Shown: positions 27,120 through 38,200, counted from the stretch's first letter. The stretch is 64,000 nt of DNA from Corynebacterium auriscanis (GCF_030408435.1 NZ_CP047046.1:1594572-1658571), one strand, 5' to 3'. Program-made: numbers and translations. The notes: generated by a model from the letters alone, not told the origin.

Positions 27120-28662
27120 CGCCCTCGCCGTTCGAACGCAGGAAGAACGCGTAGCTATCCGAGTCGGATACCTCGGTGGAGTGGTAGCCGAGCTTAGCCA
27201 GGTGCCGCTCGAAATCCCCATCGTTCGCAACGTTTTCGAAGGCGGTGAGGATGCGACCGTAGTCCATTCCGAAGCTGCGGTAGTGGAACATCGAGATATT
27301 CCACCGCGTGCCCAGCACTTCGAGGAAGTGCTGCAGCGCGCCCGGTCGTTCCGGAAATTCAAAGCTGTACACCCGTTCGCTGATGTGATGCGGCGGGTGG
27401 CCGCCAATCATGTAACGCACGTGCTCTTTCGCAATCTCATCATCGGATAGATCGACCACCCCGTAGCCCTGCCCCTCTAGGTCGCGCACAATAGCGGCGC
27501 GTTCCCGCTTACCTTCGGTGACCCGCACACCCACGAAGATGCGGGCCTGAGGGGCGTCGGCCTGCCTTTCACCCACCCGGTAGGAGAATTCCGTAACCGA
27601 CCGGCCACCAAGCACCTTGCAGAAGTCCAAGAAGGCACCTTCGACCTCGGGGATCGTAACTCCGAAGATTCCTTCGGTACCCTCGCCGAGCTCCGCCCGC
27701 TCACTGACGTAGCGCAGCGAGTGGAAGTTCATATTCGCGCCAGATAGCACGCATACTAGCTTTTCTTTTTCGACGCCATGCTCCCCGACGTACGCTTTCA
27801 GCCCCGCCAGCGCGACTGCCCCGGCGGGCTCTGCGATCGCGCGCGTGTCATCGTAGATATCCTTCGTTGCCGCCGCGATTTCGTCCGAGGTAACCGTGAT
27901 GCAATCGTCGAGGTATTCCTTACAGAGACGAAAGGTTTCGGCACCGATTTGTTTGACGGCCACGCCCTCGGCGAACAAACTGACGTGGTCGAGCGTGACG
28001 GGTTTATCAGCCTGTAGTGCGGCACCAAGGCACGCAGATTCCTCTGGTTCCACGCCAATGACCTGGATCTCAGGGCGCAGTTGCTTGAGCAGGACGGCGA
28101 TACCCGCCGCGATACCGCCACCACCGACGGGAACAAATACGCGGTCAGCATCGGAACAAGACTGGAAGATTTCCAAACCGATGGTTCCCTGGCCGGCAAT
28201 AACGGCCTCGTCATCGAAGGGCGCTACCCAGACCATGCCTTTGGTTTCCGATAGTTCCATGGCCTTGGTCTTGGCCTCATCGAAGTTCGCGCCGTGCAGC
28301 AACACTTCCCCTCCGAAGCTACGGACGGCATCGACCTTGATCGAAGGGGTGGGTTCAGGCATCACGATAATCGAGCGGATCCCCAGTTTCTGGCCGGACA
28401 GCGCCACCCCTTGCGCATGGTTGCCTGCTGAGGCAGCCACCACGCCTCGTGCCTTTTCCTCTTCCGTGAGCTGTGCCATTTTGTTGAAGGCACCACGGAT
28501 CTTGAAGCTGTGGACCGGCTGCAGATCTTCGCGCTTAACCAAGACTGTATTACCAATGCGTTCACTGAGTGAGGGCATGTTATCCAAGGGGGTGTGGATC
28601 GCCGCTTGGTACACGGGTGCAGCCACAATGTTTCGCAAATAATCAGCGCCAGTCATCACCAT
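27112..28662 (-). CDS. ilvA: Threonine dehydratase, biosynthetic
   Basis: This PLP enzyme deaminates threonine to 2-ketobutyrate, the committed step of isoleucine synthesis. The PLP lysine lies in HSFKIRGAFNK (residue 54), and the phosphate-binding loop is VPVGGGGIAAG (about 178). The C-terminal ~180 residues carry regulatory ACT-like repeats (FGVTIPEVEGAFLDFCKVLG and YSFEFPERPGALQHFLEVLG), so isoleucine feedback control is expected. Length 516. It starts at 28662, 8 nt after TAACAT, so it is probably leaderless. A perfect 15-bp inverted repeat spans the promoter and the first codons (see 28644-28695). Confidence 0.95.
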   Translation of the reverse strand: MVMTGADYLRNIVAAPVYQAAIHTPLDNMPSLSERIGNTVLVKREDLQPVHSFKIRGAFNKMAQLTEEEKARGVVAASAGNHAQGVALSGQKLGIRSIIVMPEPTPSIKVDAVRSFGGEVLLHGANFDEAKTKAMELSETKGMVWVAPFDDEAVIAGQGTIGLEIFQSCSDADRVFVPVGGGGIAAGIAVLLKQLRPEIQVIGVEPEESACLGAALQADKPVTLDHVSLFAEGVAVKQIGAETFRLCKEYLDDCITVTSDEIAAATKDIYDDTRAIAEPAGAVALAGLKAYVGEHGVEKEKLVCVLSGANMNFHSLRYVSERAELGEGTEGIFGVTIPEVEGAFLDFCKVLGGRSVTEFSYRVGERQADAPQARIFVGVRVTEGKRERAAIVRDLEGQGYGVVDLSDDEIAKEHVRYMIGGHPPHHISERVYSFEFPERPGALQHFLEVLGTRWNISMFHYRSFGMDYGRILTAFENVANDGDFERHLAKLGYHSTEVSDSDSYAFFLRSNGEGAS

Positions 28663-28695
28663 GGAGAACCATGTTATCTGTGATGACTGGCGCTG
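28644..28695. repeat. 15-bp perfect inverted repeat enclosing the ilvA promoter and start
   Basis: Bases 28644-28658 are the exact reverse complement of 28681-28695, with 22 bp between. The inner segment holds the TAACAT -10 (28676-28671) and the ilvA ATG (28662-28660). One arm is codons 2-7 of ilvA. It could be an operator or, for transcripts starting further upstream, a hairpin that hides the start. Confidence 0.85.
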
Positions 28696-28791
28696 TGCAG
28701 TCGGGGTTGGGGCTTGATGTGCGGGGTTGGGGGTTTGTTTCGATCGCTAACCCCAGCCGGTATTCCGGCTACACCACCCGCAGGTCGTGCC

Positions 28792-30315
28792 TTATTTGTC
28801 CAGCGGCCCCTTGGAGGTGGACAGATCCGGGCGGACGTTGCCTTGTGGGTGAGCCGAACCCGTCACGCCTGGCTGATCAGTGCTCGCGTTGTGGTAGGCA
28901 TTCACGTCCAGCTGTGGGGTGGGCTGCAGGGTTTCGGTGGCGGGATTCTTCACCGAAGGGTAGCGCAGATCGACATCAGCATCGTCCTCGGCAGCCACGT
29001 ATGGATCCTTGCCGTCGAGTACGCGATGAACTTGTTCCTTATCGATGGTCTTGGTCCACGTTCCGACCAGCAAGGTTGCCACGGAGTTACCTGCGAAGTT
29101 GGTTAGCGCACGGGCCTCGGACATGAAGCGGTCGATTCCGACGATCACACCCACACCGTCTAGCAAATCTGGGCGGTGGGACTGCAATCCGGCGGCGAGG
29201 GTTGCGATGCCTGCGCCGGTCACACCAGCTGCGCCCTTAGACGCAATGATCATGAACACCAGCAAGCTGATCTGTTCAGCGATGTTCATGGGCTTACCCA
29301 TGGCGTCTGCCACAAAGATCGAAGCCATCGTGAGGTAGATAGCGGTGCCGTCGAGGTTGAAGGAGTAACCGGTAGGAACCACGATGCCCACGGTGGACTT
29401 ATCCACACCGATGTGCTCCATCTTGCGCATGAGGTTCGGCAAAGCGGACTCGGAAGAGGAGGTCGCAAAGATCAGCAAGAATTCCTTGCCTAGGTACTTG
29501 ACCAATTTGAAGATGTTGAACCCCGTAAAGACCTTCAGGATGGTTCCGAGAATGCCGAAGATAAAGATGACACAGGTGAGGTAGAAGGCCAACATAAGCA
29601 CGCCCAGCTGCACCACAGCCTGCACCCCGGTAGCGCCGACAACAGCAGCAATAGCGCCGAAAGCGCCGATTGGTGCCAGCCATAGAATCCAACCCAGAAT
29701 TTTGAACACCAGTTTTTGCAGGTGGGCTACAAAACCTAGGATTGGCTCACCGGCTTTGCCCATGGACTGAATGGCGAAGCCAACCAGCAGGGCAATCATA
29801 AGAACCTGCAGAACAGATCCACTGGTGAAGGCGGAGAAGAATGTCTCCGGAATGATCGACTGGATGAAGCCGATAAGGCCGTGAGGCTGTTCCGCGTTCT
29901 TACTCAAGGCCTCTTCGACGGCCTTGGAGTTCCCGTGAATATCTAAACCCTCGCCCGGTTGGATAAGGTTACCGACAACCAACCCTGCTGCCAGAGCGAA
30001 GGTGGACATCGTGATGAAGTACGCCAAGGCAATACCACCGGCTTTACCCACAGACGCAGCCGCGCGTACGGAACCGATACCCAAGACAATGGTGCAGAAG
30101 ATCACCGGAGGGATGATCATCTTGATGATATTGACGAATGTGGTGCCCAGAGGCTTAAGCCCCTGGGCCACATCTGGAGCCACGAGCCCCAAAACAATGC
30201 CCCCAATAACGGCGATAATCACCGCAATGTAGAGCCAGTGGGTATTGTCTTTCTTCTCCCGCTTGCTGGGGGCAATGCTTGGCCCCTTGTGCGAGGTGAT
30301 ATCTGTGTAAGCCAT
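28792..30315 (-). CDS. dctA: C4-dicarboxylate/cation symporter (DAACS family)
   Basis: Takes up succinate, fumarate or malate, or possibly glutamate, with Na+ or H+. Eight or so hydrophobic segments are visible. Diagnostic motifs are FATSSSESALPNLM (serine-rich hairpin), TGYSFNLDGTAIYLTMASIF and SEARALTNFAGNSVATLLVG. Length 507, with a ~75-residue polar C-terminal tail. The family assignment is firm; the dctA name rests on overall similarity to corynebacterial DctA, and a glutamate carrier is possible. Transcribed alone; a small hairpin (28764-28779) follows but lacks a T run. Confidence 0.85.
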   Translation of the reverse strand: MAYTDITSHKGPSIAPSKREKKDNTHWLYIAVIIAVIGGIVLGLVAPDVAQGLKPLGTTFVNIIKMIIPPVIFCTIVLGIGSVRAAASVGKAGGIALAYFITMSTFALAAGLVVGNLIQPGEGLDIHGNSKAVEEALSKNAEQPHGLIGFIQSIIPETFFSAFTSGSVLQVLMIALLVGFAIQSMGKAGEPILGFVAHLQKLVFKILGWILWLAPIGAFGAIAAVVGATGVQAVVQLGVLMLAFYLTCVIFIFGILGTILKVFTGFNIFKLVKYLGKEFLLIFATSSSESALPNLMRKMEHIGVDKSTVGIVVPTGYSFNLDGTAIYLTMASIFVADAMGKPMNIAEQISLLVFMIIASKGAAGVTGAGIATLAAGLQSHRPDLLDGVGVIVGIDRFMSEARALTNFAGNSVATLLVGTWTKTIDKEQVHRVLDGKDPYVAAEDDADVDLRYPSVKNPATETLQPTPQLDVNAYHNASTDQPGVTGSAHPQGNVRPDLSTSKGPLDK

Positions 30316-30412
30316 GAGATTATCCGCTTCTAAAACGTCAGGGTAAACCGGCGACTATCGTCCCCTAGGCGGTATTCTTGACCTTCCTTAGCGAATAAAC
30401 AAGTTGGGTCCC

Positions 30413-31093
30413 CTACGGTTGAACAGGCCAACTGGTTCCAACTTTGATGTCCCGCCCTTTAGACTCGAACCATTGTTGCAGTTTAGTTTGTGATTCGTAG
30501 AACCATTGGGCCTGTTGGACCATCAATTCCTCGCCACTATCCTGTACCAATCGGGGGTACTTTTTGGCCAACTTCCACGCCACACGGGCTGCAGCGACAG
30601 CATCGGCCGTGGCCTCGTGCGCATTCGTTAATTCGATTCCGTAATGCTCACAGACATTTTCTAACCTGCGCTTGCCCTTGCGGTACGGATCCATCGCGCG
30701 GTCTACAACCAAGGGATCAAAGACCAAGCCGTCAATGGTAAAGCTGGGCTCGAGTGCATGAAGAACACTCAGGTCATAAGGAGCGTTGTACACCACCAAG
30801 GTGGCGCCGCGCCGCCAAGCCTCACGGATCATCTCAATGGTCTGTGCCAGCACCTCATCGTGCGGGCGACCGTTCTCACGGGCGTACTCAGTAGTAATTC
30901 CGTGCACAGCGGTGGCCTGCTCTGGGATTTCGATCCCCGGGTCGGCAAGCAGTTCCAGATCGTCCCGTTCGCGCCCTGTTATTGAGATCATGGCGCTGGT
31001 AACGATGCGGCAGGTCTTGGGGTTAGTTCCGGTAGTTTCTAGGTCGAAGCTGAGCATGTTGGCGGGTTCAAAGTGCGGGATCGGTGCGTTCAT
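30413..31093 (-). CDS. DnaQ-like 3'-5' exonuclease (DEDDh)
   Basis: An exonuclease-domain protein of the DNA polymerase III epsilon type, role in proofreading or repair not established. The DEDDh residues are seen in LSFDLETTGTNPKT (Asp and Glu, about residues 15-17), VVYNAPYDLSVLHAL and the HEATADAVAAARV motif that supplies His and Asp. TAAAGT (31106-31101) is 7 nt before ATG 31093, so I start there (226 residues). The frame extends 59 codons further upstream through a direct repeat without a start signal. It stands alone after a terminator. Confidence 0.85.
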   Translation of the reverse strand: MNAPIPHFEPANMLSFDLETTGTNPKTCRIVTSAMISITGRERDDLELLADPGIEIPEQATAVHGITTEYARENGRPHDEVLAQTIEMIREAWRRGATLVVYNAPYDLSVLHALEPSFTIDGLVFDPLVVDRAMDPYRKGKRRLENVCEHYGIELTNAHEATADAVAAARVAWKLAKKYPRLVQDSGEELMVQQAQWFYESQTKLQQWFESKGRDIKVGTSWPVQP

Positions 31094-31115
31094 GCGACCT
31101 ACTTTATAGTCCGCG

Positions 31116-31208
31116 TGCGACAACCCCATCGATACAAGGGACCAGGGAGCAGGCCATGCCCCTGTGGGTGTGGGGACTGCGACAACCCCATCGATACCAG
31201 GAACCAGG
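31116..31208. repeat. Two 31-bp direct repeats upstream of the exonuclease gene
   Basis: Copies at 31116-31146 and 31178-31208 begin TGCGACAACCCCATCGATAC and differ at two positions; starts are 62 bp apart. The first ends close to the promoter of the exonuclease gene. They could be paired binding sites for a regulator. Confidence 0.8.
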
Positions 31209-31255
31209 TTTCTATGCCGCATCCCGGTTCCCTGGGTGCCTTGACTATGCCCACA

Positions 31256-31303
31256 TAAAAACCCAAGCAAAAAACCGCTACGATGCTGCGCGGATTGCTT
31301 GGG
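31256..31303 (-). terminator. Intrinsic terminator downstream of the 44-codon gene
   Basis: On the minus strand the outer arms CCCAAGCAA (31303-31295) and TTGCTTGGG (31270-31262) pair perfectly, enclosing an inner G+C stem, and are followed by a T run ending at 31257. It closes transcription of the small gene at 31366-31500. Confidence 0.75.
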
Positions 31304-31365
31304 AAAGAGGTTGGTTATAGGACTGAGTTAAACCAACATGTCGGGGTTAAACCGGCGTGTCGGTT

Positions 31366-31500
31366 TTAGACCAGCATGTCGTCGGCAATGCGGGCACTGT
31401 TGTCCGCTTCGATGAACAGCCCGCCATCGTCACCGAAAACAAATGCGTTTGCCTCGTCGGCGATGTTGAAGTCCTTGTTGAAGATATCTGGGAAAGCCAT
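31366..31500 (-). CDS. Small acidic protein of 44 residues, unknown function
   Basis: Translation begins MAFPDIFNKDFNIADEANAF and ends SARIADDMLV. It has ten or more Asp/Glu against two basic residues, no signal peptide, no long hydrophobic stretch and one serine. GAAAGGATACC gives a strong ribosome binding site before ATG 31500-31498, and an intrinsic terminator lies 60 nt downstream, so it looks like an independent expressed unit. Tiny acidic secreted peptides act as mycomembrane porins (PorA/PorH) in this genus, but those I know sit between groEL and ppk2 and are more amphipathic. The link to the adjacent fatty-acid genes is positional only. Confidence 0.65.
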   Translation of the reverse strand: MAFPDIFNKDFNIADEANAFVFGDDGGLFIEADNSARIADDMLV

Positions 31501-31794
31501 AGCGGGTATCCTTTCGTTGCGTGGTGTGGACGGTGGTTGGAGCTTGTCCGTCCGTGTGCTTTACACGCTATGGCCAGCCCCCGTGCCCGATCGAGCTTTG
31601 TGACGCCAGTTACATCCTTATTCACCCCGCTAAAATCATAGACTTTCCAGCGTTTGCGCAGGCAACAGAGTTTCTCGCACTGAAAGCACTTATATTTCCG
31701 ATAGACTGCCCACCCCCTACCTCCACCTGGAAGTATGTGCCTAAGTATCACTACAGGCGGTTTTACTATCGATAAAGTTGTGCCCAACTCGCCG
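31501..31794. other. 294-bp leader/intergenic region between acpS and the 44-codon gene
   Basis: This is AT-richer than its surroundings, with several open frames on both strands but no supported start. It probably holds the promoter and leader of the 44-codon gene. The near 31600-31650 part has several TA-rich hexamers, none decisive. Confidence 0.4.
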
Positions 31795-32211
31795 TCACAC
31801 CTGCTCTCCAATCACCGTCGCAATGGCATAGTCACCATCGTGGCTTAGCGAAACGTGCCACCGGATGTCTCCCAAACTTGCCACCACGATCGCAGCCAAA
31901 GGTTCGTGCAGCCGTAGCGCGGGCCTGGACCAGTGATCCTGCACTACCTCAATGTGCTGCCACACCAATTGCTCCGCTGTCACGGGGTTCGGACGACCAT
32001 AAAGCCCCGCAGACCACGCTTTGATGAAAGCTTCCTTCACCGCCCACCGCCCGGCGAGGTGTTGGGCCTGATTCCCGGTCACCTCAGCTCGGCGCTGGGC
32101 TGCTCTCCACTCGGCAGCGGTGAAAGCTTCGCCAAAACTCGTGCCGGGTTCGCTCAGGAGCTCTGCAAACTGCGGCACGTTCACTAGGTCAGTCCCGATG
32201 CCCAGGATCAC
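31795..32211 (-). CDS. acpS: Holo-[acyl-carrier-protein] synthase
   Basis: Transfers phosphopantetheine from CoA to the ACP serine. Family motifs are ILGIGTDLVNVPQF (the metal aspartate) and AGRWAVKEAFIKAW (WxxKEA), with VSLSHDGDYAIATVIG at the end. 138 residues. The start is a GTG at 32211, 67 nt after the FAS-I stop codon. Position just 3' of FAS-I, as in other corynebacteria and mycobacteria, points to the FAS-I ACP domain as its substrate. Ribosome-site support is weak. Confidence 0.93.
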   Translation of the reverse strand: MILGIGTDLVNVPQFAELLSEPGTSFGEAFTAAEWRAAQRRAEVTGNQAQHLAGRWAVKEAFIKAWSAGLYGRPNPVTAEQLVWQHIEVVQDHWSRPALRLHEPLAAIVVASLGDIRWHVSLSHDGDYAIATVIGEQV

Positions 32212-32278
32212 GATTGCCTATCCCGGCGCATCAGAGCCTTCACGGCACGGTCTGGGTGCTTCCTACGTAACCGAATGA

Positions 32279-35200
32279 TCACGATTCGTCTCCCAGGAGC
32301 ATCGCCGCTTCCTCGTCATCCGTCTCATAGATGCGCCCAGCAGGACGTTCGAACAACGGCGCATGCCCCAGCATGCCGGCTTCCCGTCGGCGCACGCCTT
32401 GGCGCAAACGCTGAGTAGCGCGTTCCTGCCACTGGGCGGCACTGTCCTCTCCCAGCTCCGTGGCCACCACGGCCTGGAAAGCCGCAGGATGAACCAGTAC
32501 CACAACGGCGGAGACGTGTCCGAAGCCCAACGAGGTCAAAATGCCCGCTTTGATGGTCCGGTCCAGCTGCAGTGGCGAACGCGGCCACACGAGGAACAGC
32601 GAATCCTCCATCGCGGGATCCAAACAATCGAGCGCGCGGTTACCCGGTATCCGTCCCGTGCGGAACATGTCGGTAATACCCGCGACCTGAAATACCGCTG
32701 CACCACCTTTGGCATGACCGGTGAGTGTCTTTTGGGAAACCACGAACATTGGATTGCCCGGGGTGCGCCCCAGCGCCTTGGCCATTCGCGTATGCAGGTT
32801 GGCTTCGTTCGGATCGTTCGCATTCGTCGACGTATCGTGCTTGGACACCACGGCGATGTCATCTGCAGTTACACCAAGCGCTTCCAGGTTCCCGCGTATC
32901 TGCGAGCTCTTCCTTACCGATGCCAACGCGCCGATTCCGGGAGCTGGAATGGAGGTGTGGATACCGTCGGCGTACGACTGTGCGAACCCAACCACGCCAT
33001 AGACCGGCAGCCCCATGCGGGCCGCGACTGCACCGCGGGCCAGCAATACGGTACCGCCACCTTGTGCTTCCACGAACCCACCGCGTCGGCGATCACCAGC
33101 GCGGGAATAGAAGCGCTCGCTAATCCCTTTAGCCGCCATGGCCTCCGAGTTCGCGGTCGCATTCATGTTGGCGAAACCGGAAATGGACTCGACCGAAATG
33201 TCATCCACCGCACCAGCCACCACAAAGTCCGCCTTTCCGCAGCGGATCTTATCCATGCCTTCTTCAATCGAGACCGCGGCGGTGGCACACGCACCGACCG
33301 GATGGATCATGGAACCGTAACCGCCCACGAAGGATTGCATGGTGTGGGCTGCCACAACATTTGGCAAGGTCTCCTGCAGAATGTCCGATGGGATATCCTC
33401 CCCTAGGAATCGGTCCACAAAGAGCTTGCGCATGGAGGTCATGCCACCAAAGCCCGTGCCCTGCGTCATCGCCACCTCGGCCGGGTGCACGGCCTCCAGC
33501 AGCTCGGACGGGCTAAAGCCGGCGGAAAGGAAAGCATCCACGGTCGCAACCAGGTTCCACACAGCCATCCTGTCGAGGGATTCCACCATGTCCTGCGGCA
33601 CACCCCAGCGGGTGGGATCGAAATCCGTGGGAAACTGCCCGCCCACGCGCCGGGCCAACGTCGCGCGACGGGGAACTCGCGAACGCGCCCCAGCCAACCG
33701 CGTGACCTGCCATTCACCGTCAACGTCAACGGCACGGGTGAATTGCGGGTCGGCCTCCACGAACGCTTTAGCATCGGCTTTGCTATCCACGCTAAAGGTC
33801 ACATCGCGATCGAGGAACATTTCCACGGCTTTTGGACTGTGGGGCCCTTCACCGTCGTTGGCAATCGCAGAATCCGTCACGAATGTGCGTACGCCGGAAC
33901 GCGCCACAACCTCGTCTCGGTAGCGATCGAAAATCTCCGCCTCGTCAACGATCTGATCCTCTTGGTCGTACCACCCCGCCTTTGGGGTATCTTTCCAGGT
34001 CAACAGCCCAGTCATCCATGCCAGCTCCAGCACACCAGCTGCGGTGAGGTCCACGGTGCCATCGGATTGAATGCCATATTCCGCTTCAAAACGGGTGCGA
34101 CCGGAACCCCACGGGCTGACCTCGCCAAGGCCAACAATCACCACAGTCTCATCCAGCCTCGCAGTGGTCGTACCCCACGTCCCTGCAGGTTGGGTGGGTT
34201 GGTAAGGGGTCGGTAGGGCATCGACGGTTGCCGGTTGTTCTTCCTCTTTGACCTTTTTATCCGACGCCACTTCCTCGAGCTCCCCGATATTTATTTCGCT
34301 TAGGCCGCCGGTCAGGTCGGCTTCGATGGGACACTTTCGTGCCTGGTGACGTGCCTGGGAGGTACACAGGGCCAGCAGTTCTTCGGAGATTTCCGCCGGG
34401 GTGAATACACGAACACCCGCGCGCTGTGCGGCCTCGACCAGTGGATCATTTCCTCCCATTAGCCCGGTGCCAGCGACCCAGCCGATGCGAGGATGCGCAA
34501 TGGTGATCCGCTCCGCCCACGGTTCCACCTTCCACTTGTTCACGATGGCATCGAACGCGGCCTTGGTTTCGCCATATGCCCCATCGCCGCCGAACGTGCC
34601 CCGGTTTGGACTACCCGGCAAGACGACGTGCAGGCGGTGGGCGACGTTGGATTCCACGCCGATCCGGCCCAAGGCGGTCATGGAACGTTCCACGCTCCAC
34701 AGCAGCAGGCGGGCCTGGTTTTCCGCGGCTGCGCCGGCATCTTCAACAGAGCCCATGACCGGTGGTGCGGCGAAGGGGAAATACAGGCCCGGGGTCAGTG
34801 CCGGCTTAGTGACCTTTACATCAGAGCCAACGGTTTCGGTCTGCTCATTGCCAATCCATTCCACGAGCGCATCCACGTCACGGTAGCTGGCTAGGTTCGC
34901 AGGTACCAGCCACAACGCCGCACCTGCCCGCGCGTGGCGGCGGTACAAGTTTTTGACAAAGGAGAGCCGGCTGGAGGTGATTCGCGATGCGGTTGCCACC
35001 ACTGTTGCGCCGCCTTCAAGCAATCGGGCGACCACGCCACCGGCGATCGAATCGGGAGTCATACCGGTAACGACTGCCACCTGGCTGTGATATTCCCCAG
35101 GGTCTGTGGAAGTGGCCGCGCTCGCAATGGAACGTAGCAGTTCAGAGGCTTCGGATCGTTCCGCCCACCACAGTGCTTGATCCGCCACGGCCTGCCCGGT

Positions 35201-38200
35201 GCCGATGAAGGAATTGAGGTTGACGTCGAGTGCCTCACCTGTGCCCAGCCGCGCTACGTCCTCACGGGCTGTGGCCCAACGGTCATCGAAGAGGATAGCC
35301 CGGCGAGAGTCAAAACACGGAGAGACGAGTTGCGGCCAGGTGCTGCCCAACTCTGCTTCGACGGCCTCCATCACCGTGGCTGCGTCGTTATCCTCTGCAA
35401 AATCTGTGGACTCGGTGCTACCCAAACCCAGAGAATCAAGTAGATGGCGGGCGGTGGAAGCAAGAGAGCCCGTTATCTGTTCGCTGAAAGCATCCAGCGC
35501 GGCGGAGTCCACCGCTACCCCGTCGGCGCCAGAGGAAGCCGGCTTGGCTACAGAGATACCGTGAGCGGAACCGACCTGGGTAACGGCCTCGTCGATAAGG
35601 TCTTTTACTGCACTCATAGAGGCGACCTCCGTAGGCAACGTCGCGAGGTCGCCACCGCGGGCGGAAGCACCATCACGGGTACCCAACACGATGGCTGCGG
35701 TGGTGTGCGCGGCCCACCCATCGCCCAAGCCCCATTCAGTGGTGAGGTATTCACCGATGAAGGATTGCTTGGCACCAGAGGCACCGAAGAGCTTGCGTAC
35801 GCGGTCCTTGACGGCCTCGCCCAGGATGGGTCCGAATGCTGTGTAGTTGAATGCGGCTTTGTCCACGGTGCCGGACAATGTGGCGACATCGGCTTCTGCC
35901 GCGCCTTCCACACTGGACAGGCCGAGTTCTGCGGACATGTCCATGAGCAACTGGTTCAGGCGGGAGGACACACCATTGGTCAAGGTGCCCGTCGTATCCG
36001 CATCACCTATCTGGTCGGCGCGGACCTTGTTGGAGTACGCAAGGAGAGTCTTGATGGCATCCGAGGCCCTGTAAGGCAGGGTCGGGATTTCCGCAGCCGG
36101 TGCAGCGGGCGCAGTGGGCGTAGCAGACGCGGCCTGTGCAGTAGCCGCGGATGGGGAGGTTTGCCCGGCTTCCGCGGCTAACCCAGGTGATGCGGCTGGT
36201 GCAGTTGGTGTGGCTGGTGCCTGGCCTGTAGCTGCTTGGTTCGCCGCTGGCCGATTAGTTGATGGAGCCGAGTTTCCCTGGTTTGCAACTGCTTGGTTTG
36301 CAGCTGCTTTGTTTGCAACTGGTTTGTTTGCCGCTGGCTTGTTCGTCGCAGGCTCGGTGGGGGCCTCCTCTCGCGGATCCTCGATCGTGTGAACGTCCTG
36401 CTGGTACACCAACTTCTCATCGCGCTGCACGTTCAGCACGCGCACCGTGAGATCCGCAAATTGTGGCAACGCCAACGTCTTGGAGGCCAAGTTCGCCAAC
36501 GTCGGGGCTGCGCCCAAACCGACCTCGATGTAATCCTCAACCTGCTTGTCACGCAGCAGCAGTTTTTGGGTTTCGATCCAGCGCACCGGGGAAGCAAATT
36601 GCCAGCACAGGAGCTCGATGAGCAGCATGCGACCCAGCTCATTGCGGTCTTGCACATCCCAATTCTCCAGGGCCTCCTTGATCGGCTCGGAAGGAACAAC
36701 CTGCAGGATGGCCTCAGCGAACTCGCGAGTCAGTTCAAACGGGATGGCTACGAGGTTCGGAACGTAGTGTCCTTCTAGTGCTGAAATCTCAATGTGCTGT
36801 GGCAACAACTCAGTGAGGCGATCCCGGAATTCCCCCACGCCTCCGCGCAGTACTTGGGAGTGGAAAGGCACATCAATGCCCGGAACCAGCATAAATGCAC
36901 CCTTGCCACCAGCTGCGGCGGCACGCTCGTTGGCGTCGAGTTCCAAAGCTTCGATGCCAGCGATAGTTCCGGCAACAGCGTACTGTTGGCCGGCCAAGTT
37001 GTAGTTGACGATCTCTAGGAACTCGCCGGTGCCGCGAGAGACCTCGGCGACGTATTGCTTGACGGCCTCATCGGTTGTGACCCCAAATTGGTTCGGACGA
37101 AGCGCGCCCATGCGGTAATTGGAGCGCCCTTGAGGATCCCGCTCCACCAAGTTGTGCATGGTGGAGCCACGGTGAAATACCAGTTCCAATACGGTTTCTA
37201 GATCAATGACCTGAGCGTAAGCGGATAGCGCGTTGTACTCACCCAGGGAGTGCCCAGCGAAGAACGCCCCGTCTGCTACTCCCCCGGCTTCGCGAAGGCG
37301 CGCCGTCTGGGCGAAAGCCAGCGTGGCCAGCGCCACCTGGGTAAATTGCGTGAGGTTGAGCACGCCCTCGGGATGCCGGTAGACGGTCTGCCCCGCGGTG
37401 AGTTCCGTGGGGTTATCGCGCACGACGGTGAGAATAGAAAAGCCCAGTGCACTGCGCGTGTGCGCATCGGCGCGCTCCCACACCTCCGCGGTGGCGCGGG
37501 AGTTGGCGCGTTCATTCAGACCCATGCCCTTGGACTGGATGCCTTGGCCTGGGTAGACGTATGCGGATCGTGGAATGTCCGTGGCGACGGTGGCCTGTGA
37601 GACCAGCTCCCCGTCGATAGAACACGTCACTTCCAGTACCAAACCACCCTGGGGTCGACGGCCGATACGTTCGACCTTTATCTCCACTTCGGCGTCCAGC
37701 GCAACCATGTTAAACATGCGGTAGGTCCACCCAGTAATGCGGTAACCAGATTTGGCCACAGCGTGTTGGGCAGTAGCGGATAGCCACATTCCGTGCACCA
37801 GTGGCGCTTCGAGTCCAGCAACAGTGGCTGCGGCGCAGCTGGTGTGGATCGGATTGAAATCACCGGAAACCCACGCGAACGGTGTCATGTTGCTCGGTGC
37901 TGTCACCACCTCGCGCAGCAACGTGGATCGCGGAGTGTCCTCCACCTTGTCCACGCCCCCGGCGAATGCTGGGTCACTGGGCTTATCCGTACCGAATGCA
38001 CGGCCACGAATCGCGAAACGCTCGGTGAAAGTGCCCAATAGTTCACCTTCGATGCGAAGCTCCAGGTTGACCTGCACGACACGTCCAGAAGACGATTCCT
38101 GTACAGATTCTGCCCAGCTAGTCACGTCCACCCGGGCGTTCTCCAGTCCGTCGACGGGGCGTGAGAAACTGACAGTGTGGTCCAGGTGCACCGCGTTGAG

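Noticed and set aside
28764..28779. Small hairpin AGCCGG/CCGGCT as a dctA terminator
   Set aside because: Six-base stem without a T run on the minus strand; evidence too thin to call a terminator.
31521..31775. 84-codon plus-strand frame between the 44-codon gene and acpS
   Set aside because: No ribosome site, antisense to the leader of the small gene, no recognisable family.
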